Notes under the pieces: model-generated
Told to the model about the DNA's origin: nothing
Database searches by the model: none
What the model saw: only the letters and a program-made list of their open reading frames with translations
In this document: positions 26,308 through 40,003 of the stretch, in pieces
Layout: every line of letters starts with the position of its first letter
Position numbering within the stretch: the stretch's first letter is position 1
Translations under genes and position numbers: made by a program
NCBI RefSeq assembly: GCF_051020765.1
Contig: NW_027469578.1
Coordinates: 33,356-97,355, forward strand
Source: Lasioglossum baleicum
Lineage: Eukaryota > Arthropoda > Insecta > Hymenoptera > Halictidae
Reading direction: 5' to 3'
DNA: 64,000 nt

Positions 26308-27905
26308 TGATGCATCCTCTCGCACGTGTTTTTGCTCGACTAGGCATGCGCATCCCAAAAAACCTGCGCATGCGCATCCCAAAAAACCTGCGCATGCGCA
26401 TCCCACAAAACCTGCGCATGCGCATCCCACAAAACCTCGCACGTGTTTTTACTCGACTAGCCTGCGGGATGCATCCTCTCGCACGTGTTTTTACTCGACT
26501 AGCCTGCGGGATGCATCCTCTCGCACGTGTTTTTACTCGACTAGCCTGCGGGATGCATCCTCTCGCACGTGTTTTTACTCGACTACCCTGCGGGATGCAT
26601 CCTCTCGCACGTGTTTTTGCTCGACTAGCCATGCGCATCCCAAAAAACCTGCGCATGCGCATCCCACAAAACCTGCGCATGCGCATCCCACAAAACCTCG
26701 CACGTGTTTTTACTCGACTAGCCTGCGGGATGCATCCTCTCGCACGTGTTTTTACTCGACTAGCCTGCAGGATGCATCCTCTCGCACGTGTTTCTACTCG
26801 ACTAGCCTGCGGGATGCATCCTCTCGCACGTGTTTTTGCTCGACTAGCCATGCGCATCCCAAAAAACCTGCGCATGCGCATCCACAAAACCTCGCACGTG
26901 TTTTTACTCGACTAGCCTGCGGGATTCATCCTCTCGCACGTGTTTTTACTCGACTAGCCTGCGGGATGCATCCTCTCGCACGTGTTTTTGCTCGACTAGT
27001 CTGCGGGATGCATCCTCTCGCACGTGTTTTTACTCGACTAGCCTGCGGGATGCATCCTCCCGCACGTGTTTTTACTCGACTAGCCTGCGGGATACATCTC
27101 TCGCACGTGTTTTTGCTCGACTAGCCTGCGGGATGCATCCTCTCGCACGTGTTTTTGCTCGACTAGCCTGCGGGATGCATCCTCTCGCACGTGTTTTTGC
27201 TCGACTAGCCTGCGGGACGCATCCTCTCGCACGTGTTTTTACTCGACTAGCCTGCGGGATGCATCCTCTCGCACGTGTTTTTACTCGACTAGCCTGCGGG
27301 ATGCATCCTCTCGCACGTGTTTTTACTCGACTAGCCTGCGGGATGCATCCTCTCGCACGTGTTTTTACTCGACTAGCCTGCGTGATGCATCCTCTCGCAC
27401 GTGTTTTTTGCTCGACTAGGCATGCGCATCCCAAAAAACCTGCGCATGCGCATCCCAAAAAACCTGCGCATGCGCATCCCACAAAACCTGCGCATGCGCA
27501 TCCCACAAAACCTCGCACGTGTTTTTACTCGACTAGCCTGCGGGATGCATCCTCTCGCACGTGTTTTTGCTCGACTAGCCTGCGGGATGCATCCTCTCGC
27601 ACGTGTTTTTGCTCGACTAGCCATGCGCATCCCAAAAAACCTGCGCATGCGCATCCCACAAAACCTCGCACGTGTTTTTACTCGACTAGCCTGCGGGATG
27701 CATCCTCTCGCACGTGTTTTTGCTCGACTAGCCTGCGGGATGCATCCTCTCGCACGTGTTTTTGCTCGACTAGCCATGCGCATCCCAAAAATCCTGCGCA
27801 TGCGCATCCCACAAAACCTGCGCATGCGCATCCCACAAAACCTCGCACGTGTTTTTACTCGACTAGCCTGCGGGATGCATCCTCTCGCACGTGTTTTTAC
27901 TCGAC

Positions 27906-29151
27906 TAGCCTGCGGGATGCATCCTCTCGCACGTGTTTTTACTCGACTAGCCTGCGGGATGCATCCTCTCGCACGTGTTTTTACTCGACTACCCTGCGGG
28001 ATGCATCCTCTCGCACGTGTTTTTGCTCGACTAGCCATGCGCATCCCAAAAAACCTGCGCATGCGCATCCCACAAAACCTGCGCATGCGCATCCCACAAA
28101 ACCTCGCACGTGTTTTTACTCGACTAGCCTGCGGGATGCATCCTCTCGCACGTGTTTTTATTCGACTAGCCTGCAGGATGCATCCTCTCGCACGTGTTTC
28201 TACTCGACTAGCCTGCGGGATGCATCCTCTCGCACGTGTTTTTGCTCGACTAGCCATGCGCATCCCAAAAAACCTGCGCATGCGCATCCCACAAAACCTG
28301 CGCATGCGCATCCCACAAAACCTCGCACGTGTTTTTACTCGACTAGCCTGCGGGATGCATCCTCTCGCACGTGTTTTTACTCGACTAGCCTGCGGGATGC
28401 ATCCTCTCGCACGTGTTTTTACTCGACTAGCCTGCGGGATGCATCCTCTCGCACGTGTTTTTGCTCGACTAGCCTGCGGGATGCATCCTCTCGCACGTGT
28501 TTTTGCTCGACTAGCCATGCGCATCCCAAAAAACCTGCGCATGCGCCTCCCACAAAACCTGCGCATGCGCATCCCACAAAACCTCGCACGTGTTTTTACT
28601 CGACTAGCCTGCGGGATGCATCCTCTCGCACGTGTTTTTGCTCGACTAGCCTGCGGGATGCATCCTCTCGCACGTGTTTTTGCTCGACTAGGCATGCGCA
28701 TCCCAAAAAACCTGCGCATGCGCATCCCAAAAAACCTACGCATGCGCATCCCACAAAACCTGCGCATGCGCATCCCACAAAACCTCGCACGTGTTTTTCC
28801 ACGACTAGCCATGCGCATCCCAAAAAACCTGCGCATGCGCATCCCAAAAAACCTGCGCATGCGCCTCCCACAAAACCTGCGCATGCGCATCCCACAAAAC
28901 CTCGCACGTGTTTTTACTCGACTAGCCTGCGGGATGCATCCTCTCGCACGTGTTTTTGCTCGACTAGCCTGCGGGATGCATCCTCTCGCACGTGTTTTTG
29001 CTCGACTAGCCATGCGCATCCCACAAAACCTGCGCATGCGCATCCCACAAAACCTCGCACGTGTTTTTACTCGACTAGCCTGCGGGATGCATCCTCTCGC
29101 ACGTGTTTTTACTCGACTAGCCTGCGGGATGCATCCTCTCGCACGTGTTTT
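27906..29151 (+). repeat. Dispersed 1.25-kb block, copy 1 (offset 4.3 kb)
   Basis: This block contains a CGTGTTTCTACTC core (28,200) and a distinctive run with CGCCTCCCACAA B units followed by a core with CCNCGACTAG (about 28,797). Corresponding sequence lies at 32,214-33,483, at an offset of 4,308 and then 4,332 bp, the 24-bp step being one extra B unit. Shorter relatives of the same block lie at about 1.7-2.05 kb and 20.5-20.9 kb, so the block is shared across the array. Confidence 0.75.
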
Positions 29152-31156
29152 TACTCGACTAGCCTGCGGGATGCATCCTCTCGCACGTGTTTTTACTCGA
29201 CTAGCCTGCGGGATGTATCCTCTCGCACGTGTTTTTGCTCGACTAGCCTGCGGGATGCATCCTCTCGCACGTGTTTTTGCTCGACTAGGCATGCGCATCC
29301 CAAAAAACCTGCGCATGCGCATCCCACAAAACCTGCGCATGCGCATCCCACAAAACCTCGCACGTGTTTTTACTCGACTAGCCTGCGGGATGCATTCTCT
29401 CGCACGTGTTTTTGCTCGACTAGCCTGCGGGATGCATCCTCTCGCACGTGTTTTTGCTCGTCTAGCCATGCGCATCCCACAAAACCTGCGCATGCGCATC
29501 CCACAAAACCTCGCACGTGTTTTTACTCGACTAGCCTGCGGGATGCATCCTCTCGCACGTGTTTTTACTCGACTAGCCTGCGGGATGCATCCTCTCGCAC
29601 GTGTTTTTACTCGACTAGCCTGCGGGATGCATCCTCTCGCACGTGTTTTTACTCGACTAGCCTGCGGGATGCATCCTCTCGCACGTGTTTTTACTCGACT
29701 AGCCTGCGGGATGTATCCTCTCGCACGTGTTTTTGCTCGACTAGCCTGCGGGATGCATCCTCTCGCACGTGTTTTTGCTCGACTAGGCATGCGCATCCCA
29801 AAAAACCTGCGCATGCGCATCCCACAAAACCTGCGCATGCGCATCCCACAAAACCTCGCACGTGTTTTTACTCGACTAGCCTGCGGGATGCATCCTCTCG
29901 CACGTGTTTTTGCTCGACTAGCCTGCGGGATGCATCCTCTCGCACGTGTTTTTGCTCGACTAGCCATGCGCATCCCAAAAAACCTGCGCATGCGCATCCC
30001 ACAAAACCTTCGCATGCGCATCCCACAAAACCTCGCACGTATTTTTACTCGACTAGCCTGCGGGATGCATCCTCTCGCACGTGTTTTTACTCGACTAGCC
30101 TGCGGGATGCATCCTCTCGCACGTGTTTTTGCTCGACTAGCCATGCGCATCCCAAAAAACCTGCGCATGCGCATCCCACAAAACCTCGCACGTGTTTTTA
30201 CTCGACTAGCCTGCGGGATTCATCCTCTCGCACGTGTTTTTACTCGACTAGCCTGCGGGATGCATCCTCTCGCACGTGTTTTTGCTCGACTAGTCTGCGG
30301 GATGCATCCTCTCGCACGTGTTTTTACTCGACTAGCCTGCGGGATGCATCCTCCCGCACGTGTTTTTACTCGACTAGCCTGCGGGATACATTCTCTCGCA
30401 CGTGTTTTTGCTCGACTAGCCTGCGGGATGCATCCTCTCGCACGTGTTTTTGCTCGACTAGCCTGCGGGATGCATCCTCTCGCACGTGTTTTTGCTCGAC
30501 TAGCCTGCGGGACGCATCCTCTCGCACGTGTTTTTACACGACTAGCCTGCGGGATGCATCCTCTCGCACGTGTTTTTACTCGACTAGCCTGCGGGATGCA
30601 TCCTCTCGCACGTGTTTTTACTCGACTAGCCAGCGGGATGCATCCTCTCGCACGTGTTTTTACTCGACTAGCCTGCGTGATGCATCCTCTCGCACGTGTT
30701 TTTGCTCGACTAGGCATGCGCATCCCAAAAAACCTGCGCATGCGCATCCCAAAAAACCTGCGCATGCGCATCCCACAAAACCTGCGCATGCGCATCCCAC
30801 AAAACCTCGCACGTGTTTTTACTCGACTAGCCTGCGGGATGCATCCTCTCGCACGTGTTTTTGCTCGACTAGCCTGCGGGATGCATCCTCTCGCACGTGT
30901 TTTTGCTCGACTAGCCATGCGCATCCCAAAAAACCTGCGCATGCGCATCCCACAAAACCTCGCACGTGTTTTTACTCGACTAGCCTGCGGGATGCATCCT
31001 CTCGCACGTGTTTTTGCTCGACTAGCCTGCGGGATGCATCCTCTCGCACGTGTTTTTGCTCGACTAGCCATGCGCATCCCAAAAATCCTGCGCATGCGCA
31101 TCCCACAAAACCTGCGCATGCGCATCCCACAAAACCTCGCACGTGTTTTTACTCGA

Positions 31157-32212
31157 GTAGCCTGCGGGATGCATCCTCTCGCACGTGTTTTTACTCGACT
31201 AGCCTGCGGGATGCATCCTCTCGCACGTGTTTTTACTCGACTACCCTGCGGGATGCATCCTCTCGCACGTGTTTTTGCTCGACTAGCCATGCGCATCCCA
31301 AAAAACCTGCGCATGCGCATCCCACAAAACCTGCGCATGCGCATCCCACAAAACCTCGCACGTGTTTTTACTCGACTAGCCTGCGGGATGCATCCTCTCG
31401 CACGTGTTTTTACTCGACTAGCCTGCAGGATGCATCCTCTCGCACGTGTTTCTACTCGACTAGCCTGCGGGATGCATCCTCTCGCACGTGTTTTTGCTCG
31501 ACTAGCCATGCGCATCCCAAAAAACCTGCGCATGCGCATCCCAAAAAACCTGCGCATGCGCATCCCACAAAACCTGCGCATGCGCATCCCACAAAACCTC
31601 GCACGTGTTTTTACTCGACTAGCCTGCAGGATGCATCCTCTCGCACGTGTTTTTACTCGACTAGCCTGCGGGATGCATCCTCTCGCACGTGTTTTTGCTC
31701 GACTAGCCATGCGCATCCCAAAAAACCTGCGCATGCGCATCCCACAAAACCCCGCACGTGTTTTTACTCGACTAGCCTGCGGGATGCATCCTCTCGCACG
31801 TGTTTTTGCTCGACTAGCCTGCGGGATGCATCCTCTCGCACGTGTTTTTACTCGACTACCCTGCGGGATGCATCCTCTCGCACGTGTTTTTGCTCGACTA
31901 GCCATGCGCATCCCAAAAAACCTGCGCATGCGCATGCCACAAAACCTCGCACGTGTTTTTGATCGACTAGCCATGCGCATCCCAAAAAACCTGCGCATGC
32001 GCATCCCACAAAACCTGCGCATGCGCATCCCACAAAACCTCGCACGTGTTTTTACTCGACTAGCCTGCGGGATGCATCCTCTCGCACGTGTTTTTGCTCG
32101 ACTAGCTTGCGGGATGCATCCTCTCGCACGTGTTTTTGCTCGACTACCCATGCGCATTCCAAAAATCCTGCGCATGCGCATCCCACAAAACCTCGCACGT
32201 GTTTTTACTCGA
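31157..32212 (+). repeat. 1,056-bp tandem duplication, copy 1
   Basis: A core with CTCGAGTAG at 31,157 recurs at 32,213, and a CGTGTTTCTACTC core at 31,452 recurs at 32,508, both at an offset of 1,056 bp. The second copy is followed only as far as about 32,670, where the A tails differ (CTGCAGG against CTGCGGG). It is a partial local duplication inside the larger mixed array. Confidence 0.75.
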
Positions 32213-32213
32213 G

Positions 32214-33483
32214 TAGCCTGCGGGATGCATCCTCTCGCACGTGTTTTTACTCGACTAGCCTGCGGGATGCATCCTCTCGCACGTGTTTTTACTCGACTAC
32301 CCTGCGGGATGCATCCTCTCGCACGTGTTTTTGCTCGACTAGCCATGCGCATCCCAAAAAACCTGCGCATGCGCATCCCACAAAACCTGCGCATGCGCAT
32401 CCCACAAAACCTCGCACGTGTTTTTACTCGACTAGCCTGCGGGATGCATCCTCTCGCACGTGTTTTTACTCGACTAGCCTGCAGGATGCATCCTCTCGCA
32501 CGTGTTTCTACTCGACTAGCCTGCGGGATGCATCCTCTCGCACGTGTTTTTGCTCGACTAGCCATGCGCATCCCAAAAAACCTGCGCATGCGCATCCCAA
32601 AAAACCTGCGCATGCGCATCCCACAAAACCTGCGCATGCGCATCCCACAAAACCTCGCACGTGTTTTTACTCGACTAGCCTGCGGGATGCATCCTGTCGC
32701 ACGTGTTTTTACTCGACTAGCCTGCGGGATGCATCCTCTCGCACGTGTTTTTACTCGACTAGCCTGCGGGATGCATCCTCTCGCACGTGTTTTTGCTCGA
32801 CTAGCCTGCGGGATGCATCCTCTCGCACGTGTTTTTGCTCGACTAGCCATGCGCATCCCAAAAAACCTGCGCATGCGCCTCCCACAAAACCTGCGCATGC
32901 GCATCCCACAAAACCTCGCACGTGTTTTTACTCGACTAGCCTGCGGGATGCATCCTCTCGCACGTGTTTTTGCTCGACTAGCCTGCGGGATGCATCCTCT
33001 CGCACGTCTTTTTGCTCGACTAGGCATGCGCATCCCAAAAAACCTGCGCATGCGCATCCCAAAAAACCTACGCATGCGCATCCCACAAAACCTGCGCATG
33101 CGCATCCCACAAAACCTCGCACGTGTTTTTCCTCGACTAGCCATGCGCATCCCAAAAAACCTGCGCATGCGCATCCCAAAAAACCTGCGCATGCGCCTCC
33201 CACAAAACCTGCGCATGCGCATCCCACAAAACCTCGCACGTGTTTTTACTCGACTAGCCTGCGGGATGCATCCTCTCGCACGTGTTTTTGCTCGACTAGC
33301 CTGCGGGATGCATCCTCTCGCACGTGTTTTTGCTCGACTAGCCATGCGCATCCCACAAAACCTGCGCATGCGCATCCCACAAAACCTCGCACGTGTTTTT
33401 ACTCGACTAGCCTGCGGGATGCATCCTCTCGCACGTGTTTTTACTCGACTAGCCTGCGGGATGCATCCTCTCGCACGTGTTTT
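32214..33483 (+). repeat. Dispersed 1.25-kb block, copy 2
   Basis: This is the partner of 27,906-29,151, with one additional B unit in the cluster near 32.6 kb. Its first part also overlaps the second half of the 1,056-bp duplication, which shows that separate duplication events are superimposed here. Confidence 0.75.
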
Positions 33484-35723
33484 TGCTCGACTAGCCTGCG
33501 GGATGCATCCTCTCGCACGTGTTTTTGCTCGACTAGCCATGCGCATCCCACAAAACCTGCGCATGCGCATCCCAGAAAACCTCGCACGTGTTTTTACTCG
33601 ACTAGCCTGCGGGATGCATCCTCTCGCACGTGTTTTTACTCGACTAGCCTGCGGGATGCATCCTCTCGCACGTGTGTTTACTCGACTAGCCTGCGGGATG
33701 TATCCTCTCGCACGTGTTTTTGCTCGACTAGCCTGCGGGATGCATCCTCTCGCACGTGTTTTTGCTCGACTAGGCATGCGCATCCCAAAAAACCTGCGCA
33801 TGCGCATCCCACAAAACCTGCGCATGCGCATCCCACAAAACCTCGCACGTGTTTTTACTCGACTAGCCTGCGGGATGCATCCTCTCGCACGTGTTTTTAC
33901 TCGACTAGCCTGCGGGATGTATCCTCTCGCACGTGTTTTTGCTCGACTAGCCTGCGGGATGCATTCTCTCGCACGTGTTTTTGCTCGACTAGGCATGCGC
34001 ATCCCAAAAAACCTGCGCATGCGCATCCCAAAAAACCTGCGCATGCGCATCCCAAAAAACCTGCGCATGCGCATCCCACAAAACCTCGCACGTGTTTTTA
34101 CTCGACTAGCCTGCGGGATGCATCCTCTCGCACGTGTTTTTGCTCGACTAGCCTGCGTGATGCATCCTCTCGCACGTGTTTTTGCTCGACTAGCCTGCGG
34201 GATGCATCCTCTCGCACGTGTTTTTGCTCGACTAGCCTGCGGGATGCATCCTCTCGCACGTGTTTTTGCTCGACTAGCCTGCGGGATGCATCCTCTCGCA
34301 CGTGTTTTTACTCGACTAGCCTGCAGGATGCATCCTCTCGCACGTGTTTTTGCTCGACTAGCCTGCGGGACGCATCCTCTCGCACGTGTTTTTACTCGAC
34401 TAGCCTGCGGGATGCATCCTCTCGCACGTGTTTTTACTCGACTAGCCTGCGGGATGCATCCTCTCGCACGTGTTTTTACTCGACTAGCCTGCAGGATGCA
34501 TCCTCTCGCACGTGTTTTTACTCGACTAGCCTGCGGGATGCATCCTCTCGCACGTGTTTTTGCTCGACTAGCCATGCGCATCCCAAAAAACCTGCGCATG
34601 CGCATCCCAAAAAACCTGCGCATGCGCATCCCACAAAACCTCGCACGTGTTTTTACTCGACTAGCCTGCGGGATGCATCCTCTCGCACGTGTTTTTACTC
34701 GACTAGCCTGCAGGATGCATCCTCTCGCACGTGTTTTTACTCGACTAGCCTGCGGGATGCATCCTCTCGCACGTGTTTTTACTCGACTAGCCTGCGGGAT
34801 GCATCCTCTCGAACGTGTTTTTGCTCGACTAGCCATGCGCATCCCAAAAAACCTGCGCATGCGCATCCCACAAAACCTGCGCATGCGCATCCCACAAAAC
34901 CTCGCACGTGTTTTTACTCGACTAGCCTGCGGGATGCATCCTCTCGCACGTGTTTTTACTCGACTAGCCTGCGGGATGCATCCTCTCGCACGTGTTTTTA
35001 CTCGACTAGCCTGCGGGATGCATCCTCTCGCACGTGTTTTTGCTCGACTAGCCATGCGCATCCCAAAAAACCTGCGCATGCGCATCCCACAAAACCTGCG
35101 CATGCGCATCCCACAAAACCTGCGCATGCGCATCCCACAAAACCTCGCACGTGTTTTTACTCGACTAGCCTGCGGGATGCATCCTCTCGCACGTGTTTTT
35201 GCTCGACTAGCCTGCGGGATGCATCCTCTCGCACGTGTTTTTGCTCGACTAGCCTGCGGGATGCATCCTCTCGCACGTGTTTGTGCTCGACTAGCCTGCG
35301 GGATGCATCCTCTCGCACGTGTTTTTACTCGACTAGCCTGCGGGATGCATCCTCTCGCACGTGTTTTTGCTCGACTAGCCTGCGGGATGCATCCTCTCGC
35401 ACGTGTTTTTGCTCGACTAGCCTGCGGGATGCATCCTCTCGCACGTGTTTTTACTCGACTAGCCTGCAGGATGCATCCTCTCGCACGTGTTTTTACTCGA
35501 CTAGCCTGCGGGATGCTTCCTCTCGCACGTGTTTTTGCTCGACTAGCCATGCGCATCCCAAAAAACCTGCGCATGCGCATCCCAAAAAACCTGCGCATGC
35601 GCATCCCACAAAACCTCGCACGTGTTTTTACTCGACTAGCCTGCGGGATGCATCCTCTCGCACGTGTTTTTGCTCGACTAGCCTGCGGGATGCATCCTCT
35701 CGCACGTGTTTTTACTCGACTAC

Positions 35724-37886
35724 CCTGCGGGATGCATCCTCTCGCACGTGTTTTTGCTCGACTAGCCATGCGCATCCCAAAAAACCTGCGCATGCGCATC
35801 CCACAAAACCTGCGCATGCGCATGCCACAAAACCTCGCACGTGTTTTTGCTCGACTAGCCATGCGCATCCCAAAAAACCTGCGCATGCGCATCCCACAAA
35901 ACCTGCGCATGCGCATCCCACAAAACCTCGCACGTGTTTTTACTCGGCTAGCCTGCGGGATGCATCCTCTCGCACGTGTTTTTGCTCGACTAGCCTGCGG
36001 GATGCATCCTCTCGCACGTGTTTTTGCTCGACTAGCCTGCGGGATGCATCCTCTCGCACGTGTTTTTACTCGACTAGCCTGCAGGATGCATTCTCTCGCA
36101 CGTGTTTTTACTCGACTAGCCTGCGGGATGCATCCTCTCGCACGTGTTTTTGCTCGACTAGCCATGCGCATCCCAAAAAACCTGCGCATGCGCATCCCAC
36201 AAAACCCCGCACGTGTTTTTACTCGACTAGCCTGCGGGATGCATCCTCTCGCACGTGTTTTTGCTCGACTAGCCTGCGGGATGCATCCTCTCGCACGTGT
36301 TTTTACTCGACTACCCTGCGGGATGCATCCTCTCGCACGTGTTTTTGCTCGACTAGCCATGCGCATCCCAAAAAACCTGCGCATGCGCATGCCACAAAAC
36401 CTCGCACGTGTTTTTGCTCGACTAGCCATGCGCATCCCAAAAAACCTGCGCATGCGCATCCCACAAAACCTCGCACGTGTTTTTACTCGACTAGCCTGCG
36501 GGATGCATCCTCTCGCACGTGTTTTTGCTCGACTAGCTTGCGGGATGCATCCTCTCGCACGTGTTTTTGCTCGACTACCCATGCGCATTCCAAAAATCCT
36601 GCGCATGCGCATCCCACAAAACCTCGCACGTGTTTTTACTCGAGTAGCCTGCGGGATGCATCCTCTCGCACGTGTTTTTACTCGACTAGCCTGCGGGATG
36701 CATCCACTCGCACGTGTTTTTGCTCGACTAGCCTGCGGGATGCATCCTCTCGCACGTGTTTTTACTCGACTAGCCTGCGGGATGCATCCTCCCGCACGTG
36801 TTTTTACTCGACTAGCCTGCGGGATACATCCTCTCGCACGTGTTTTTGCTCGACTAGCCTGCGGGATGCATCCTCTCGCACGTGTTTTTGCTCGACTTGC
36901 CTGCGGGATGCATCCTCTCGCACGTGTTTTTACTCGACTAGCCTGCAGGATGCATCCTCTCGCACGTGTTTTTACTCGACTAGCCTGCGGGATGCATCCT
37001 CTCGCACGTGTTTTTGCTCGACTAGCCATGCGCATCCCAAAAAACCTGCGCATGCGCATCCCAAAAAACCTGCGCATGCGCATCCCAGAAAACCTCGCAC
37101 GTGTTTTTACTCGACTAGCCTGCGGGATGCATCCTCTCGCACGTGTTTTTACTCGACTAGCCTGCGGGATGCATCCTCTCGGACGTGTTTTTACTCGACT
37201 AGCCTGCGGGATGTATCCTCTCGCACGTGTTTTTGCTCGACTAGCCTGCGGGATGCATCCTCTCGCACGTGTTTTTGCTCGACTAGGCATGCGCATCCCA
37301 AAAAACCTGCGCATGCGCATCCCACAAAACCTCGCACGTGTTTTTACTCGACTAGCCTGCGGGATGCATCCTCTCGCACGTGTTTTTGCTCGACTAGCCT
37401 GCGGGATGCATCCTCTCGCACGTGTTTTTACTCGACTACGCTGCGGGATGCATCCTCTCGCACGTGTTTTTGCTCGACTAGCCATGCGCATCCCAAAAAA
37501 CCTGCGCATACGCATCCCACAAAACCTGCGCATGCGCATGCCACAAAACCTCGCACGTGTTTTTGCTCGACTAGCCATGCGCATCCCAAAAAACCTGCGC
37601 ATGCGCATCCCAAAAAACCTGCGCATGCGCATCCCACAAAACCTGCGCATGCGCATCCCACAAAACCTCGCACGTGTTTTTACTCGACTAGCCTGCGGGA
37701 TGCATCCTCTCGCACGTGTTTTTGCTCGACTAGCCTGCGGGACGCATCCTCTCGCACGTGTTTTTACTCGACTAGCCATGCGCATCCCAAAAAACCTGCG
37801 CATGCGCATCCCACAAAACCTCGCACGTGTTTTTACTCGACTAGCCTGCGGGATGCATCCTCTCGCACGTGTTTTTGCTCGACTAG
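35724..37886 (+). repeat. 2,163-bp nested repeat, copy 1
   Basis: The CTCGGCTAG core at 35,946 recurs at 38,109, and the group with TACGCATCCC B units at about 37.5 kb recurs at about 39.67 kb, all at an offset of 2,163 bp. It lies inside the 11.6-kb macro-repeat and is therefore older than it. The equivalent in the second macro copy is 47,338-49,263, shortened by the 237-bp loss. Confidence 0.85.
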
Positions 37887-40003
37887 CCTGCGGGATGCAT
37901 CCTCTCGCACGTGTTTTTGCTCGACTAGCCATGCGCATCCCAAAAAACCTGCGCATGCGCATCCCACAAAACCTGCGCATGCGCATGCCACAAAACCTCG
38001 CACGTGTTTTTGCTCGACTAGCCATGCGCATCCCAAAAAACCTGCGCATGCGCATCCCACAAAACCTGCGCATGCGCATCCCACAAAACCTCGCACGTGT
38101 TTTTACTCGGCTAGCCTGCGGGATGCATCCTCTCGCACGTGTTTTTGCTCGACTAGCCTGCGGGATGCATCCTCTCGCACGTGTTTTTGCTCGACTAGCC
38201 TGCGGGATGCATCCTCTCGCACGTGTTTTTACTCGACTAGCCTGCAGGATGCATTCTCTCGCACGTGTTTTTACTCGACTAGCCTGCGGGATGCATCCTC
38301 TCGCACGTGTTTTTGCTCGACTAGCCATGCGCATCCCAAAAAACCTGCGCATGCGCATCCCACAAAACCCCGCACGTGTTTTTACTCGACTAGCCTGCGG
38401 GATGCATCCTCTCGCACGTGTTTTTGCTCGACTAGCCTGCGGGATGCATCCTCTCGCACGTGTTTTTACTCGACTACCCTGCGGGATGCATCCTCTCGCA
38501 CGTGTTTTTGCTCGACTAGCCATGCGCATCCCAAAAAACCTGCGCATGCGCATGCCACAAAACCTCGCACGTGTTTTTGCTCGACTAGCCATGCGCATCC
38601 CAAAAAACCTGCGCATGCGCATCCCACAAAACCTCGCACGTGTTTTTACTCGACTAGCCTGCGGGATGCATCCTCTCGCACGTGTTTTTGCTCGACTAGC
38701 TTGCGGGATGCATCCTCTCGCACGTGTTTTTGCTCGACTACCCATGCGCATTCCAAAAATCCTGCGCATGCGCATCCCACAAAACCTCGCACGTGTTTTT
38801 ACTCGAGTAGCCTGCGGGATGCATCCTCTCGCACGTGTTTTTACTCGACTAGCCTGCGGGATGCATCCACTCGCACGTGTTTTTGCTCGACTAGCCTGCG
38901 GGATGCATCCTCTCGCACGTGTTTTTACTCGACTAGCCTGCGGGATGCATCCTCCCGCACGTGTTTTTACTCGACTAGCCTGCGGGATACATCCTCTCGC
39001 ACGTGTTTTTGCTCGACTAGCCTGCGGGATGCATCCTCTCGCACGTGTTTTTGCTCGACTAGCCTGCGGGATGCATCCTCTCGCACGTGTTTTTACTCGA
39101 CTAGCCTGCAGGATGCATCCTCTCGCACGTGTTTTTACTCGACTAGCCTGCGGGATGCATCCTCTCGCACGTGTTTTTGCTCGACTAGCCATGCGCATCC
39201 CAAAAAACCTGCGCATGCGCATCCCAAAAAACCTGCGCATGCGCATCCCAGAAAACCTCGCACGTGTTTTTACTCGACTAGCCTGCGGGATGCATCCTCT
39301 CGCACGTGTTTTTACTCGACTAGCCTGCGGGATGCATCCTCTCGGACGTGTTTTTACTCGACTAGCCTGCGGGATGTATCCTCTCGCACGTGTTTTTGCT
39401 CGACTAGCCTGCGGGATGCATCCTCTCGCACGTGTTTTTGCTCGACTAGGCATGCGCATCCCAAAAAACCTGCGCATGCGCATCCCACAAAACCTCGCAC
39501 GTGTTTTTACTCGACTAGCCTGCGGGATGCATCCTCTCGCACGTGTTTTTGCTCGACTAGCCTGCGGGATGCATCCTCTCGCACGTGTTTTTACTCGACT
39601 ACGCTGCGTGATGCATCCTCTCGCACGTGTTTTTGCTCGACTAGCCATGCGCATCCCAAAAAACCTGCGCATACGCATCCCACAAAACCTGCGCATGCGC
39701 ATGCCACAAAACCTCGCACGTGTTTTTGCTCGACTAGCCATGCGCATCCCAAAAAACCTGCGCATGCGCATCCCAAAAAACCTGCGCATGCGCATCCCAC
39801 AAAACCTGCGCATGCGCATCCCACAAAACCTCGCACGTGTTTTTACTCGACTAGCCTGCGGGATGCATCCTCTCGCACGTGTTTTTGCTCGACTAGCCTG
39901 CGGGACGCATCCTCTCGCACGTGTTTTTACTCGACTAGCCATGCGCATCCCAAAAAACCTGCGCATGCGCATCCCACAAAACCTCGCACGTGTTTTTACT
40001 CGA
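37887..40003 (+). repeat. 2,163-bp nested repeat, copy 2 (46 bp short at its right end)
   Basis: This matches 35,724-37,886 until 40,003, where a further 1,197-bp duplication of its own right half begins. One difference is CTGCGTGATGC at about 39,606, where copy 1 has CTGCGGGATGC. The equivalent in the second macro copy is 49,264-51,380. Confidence 0.85.
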
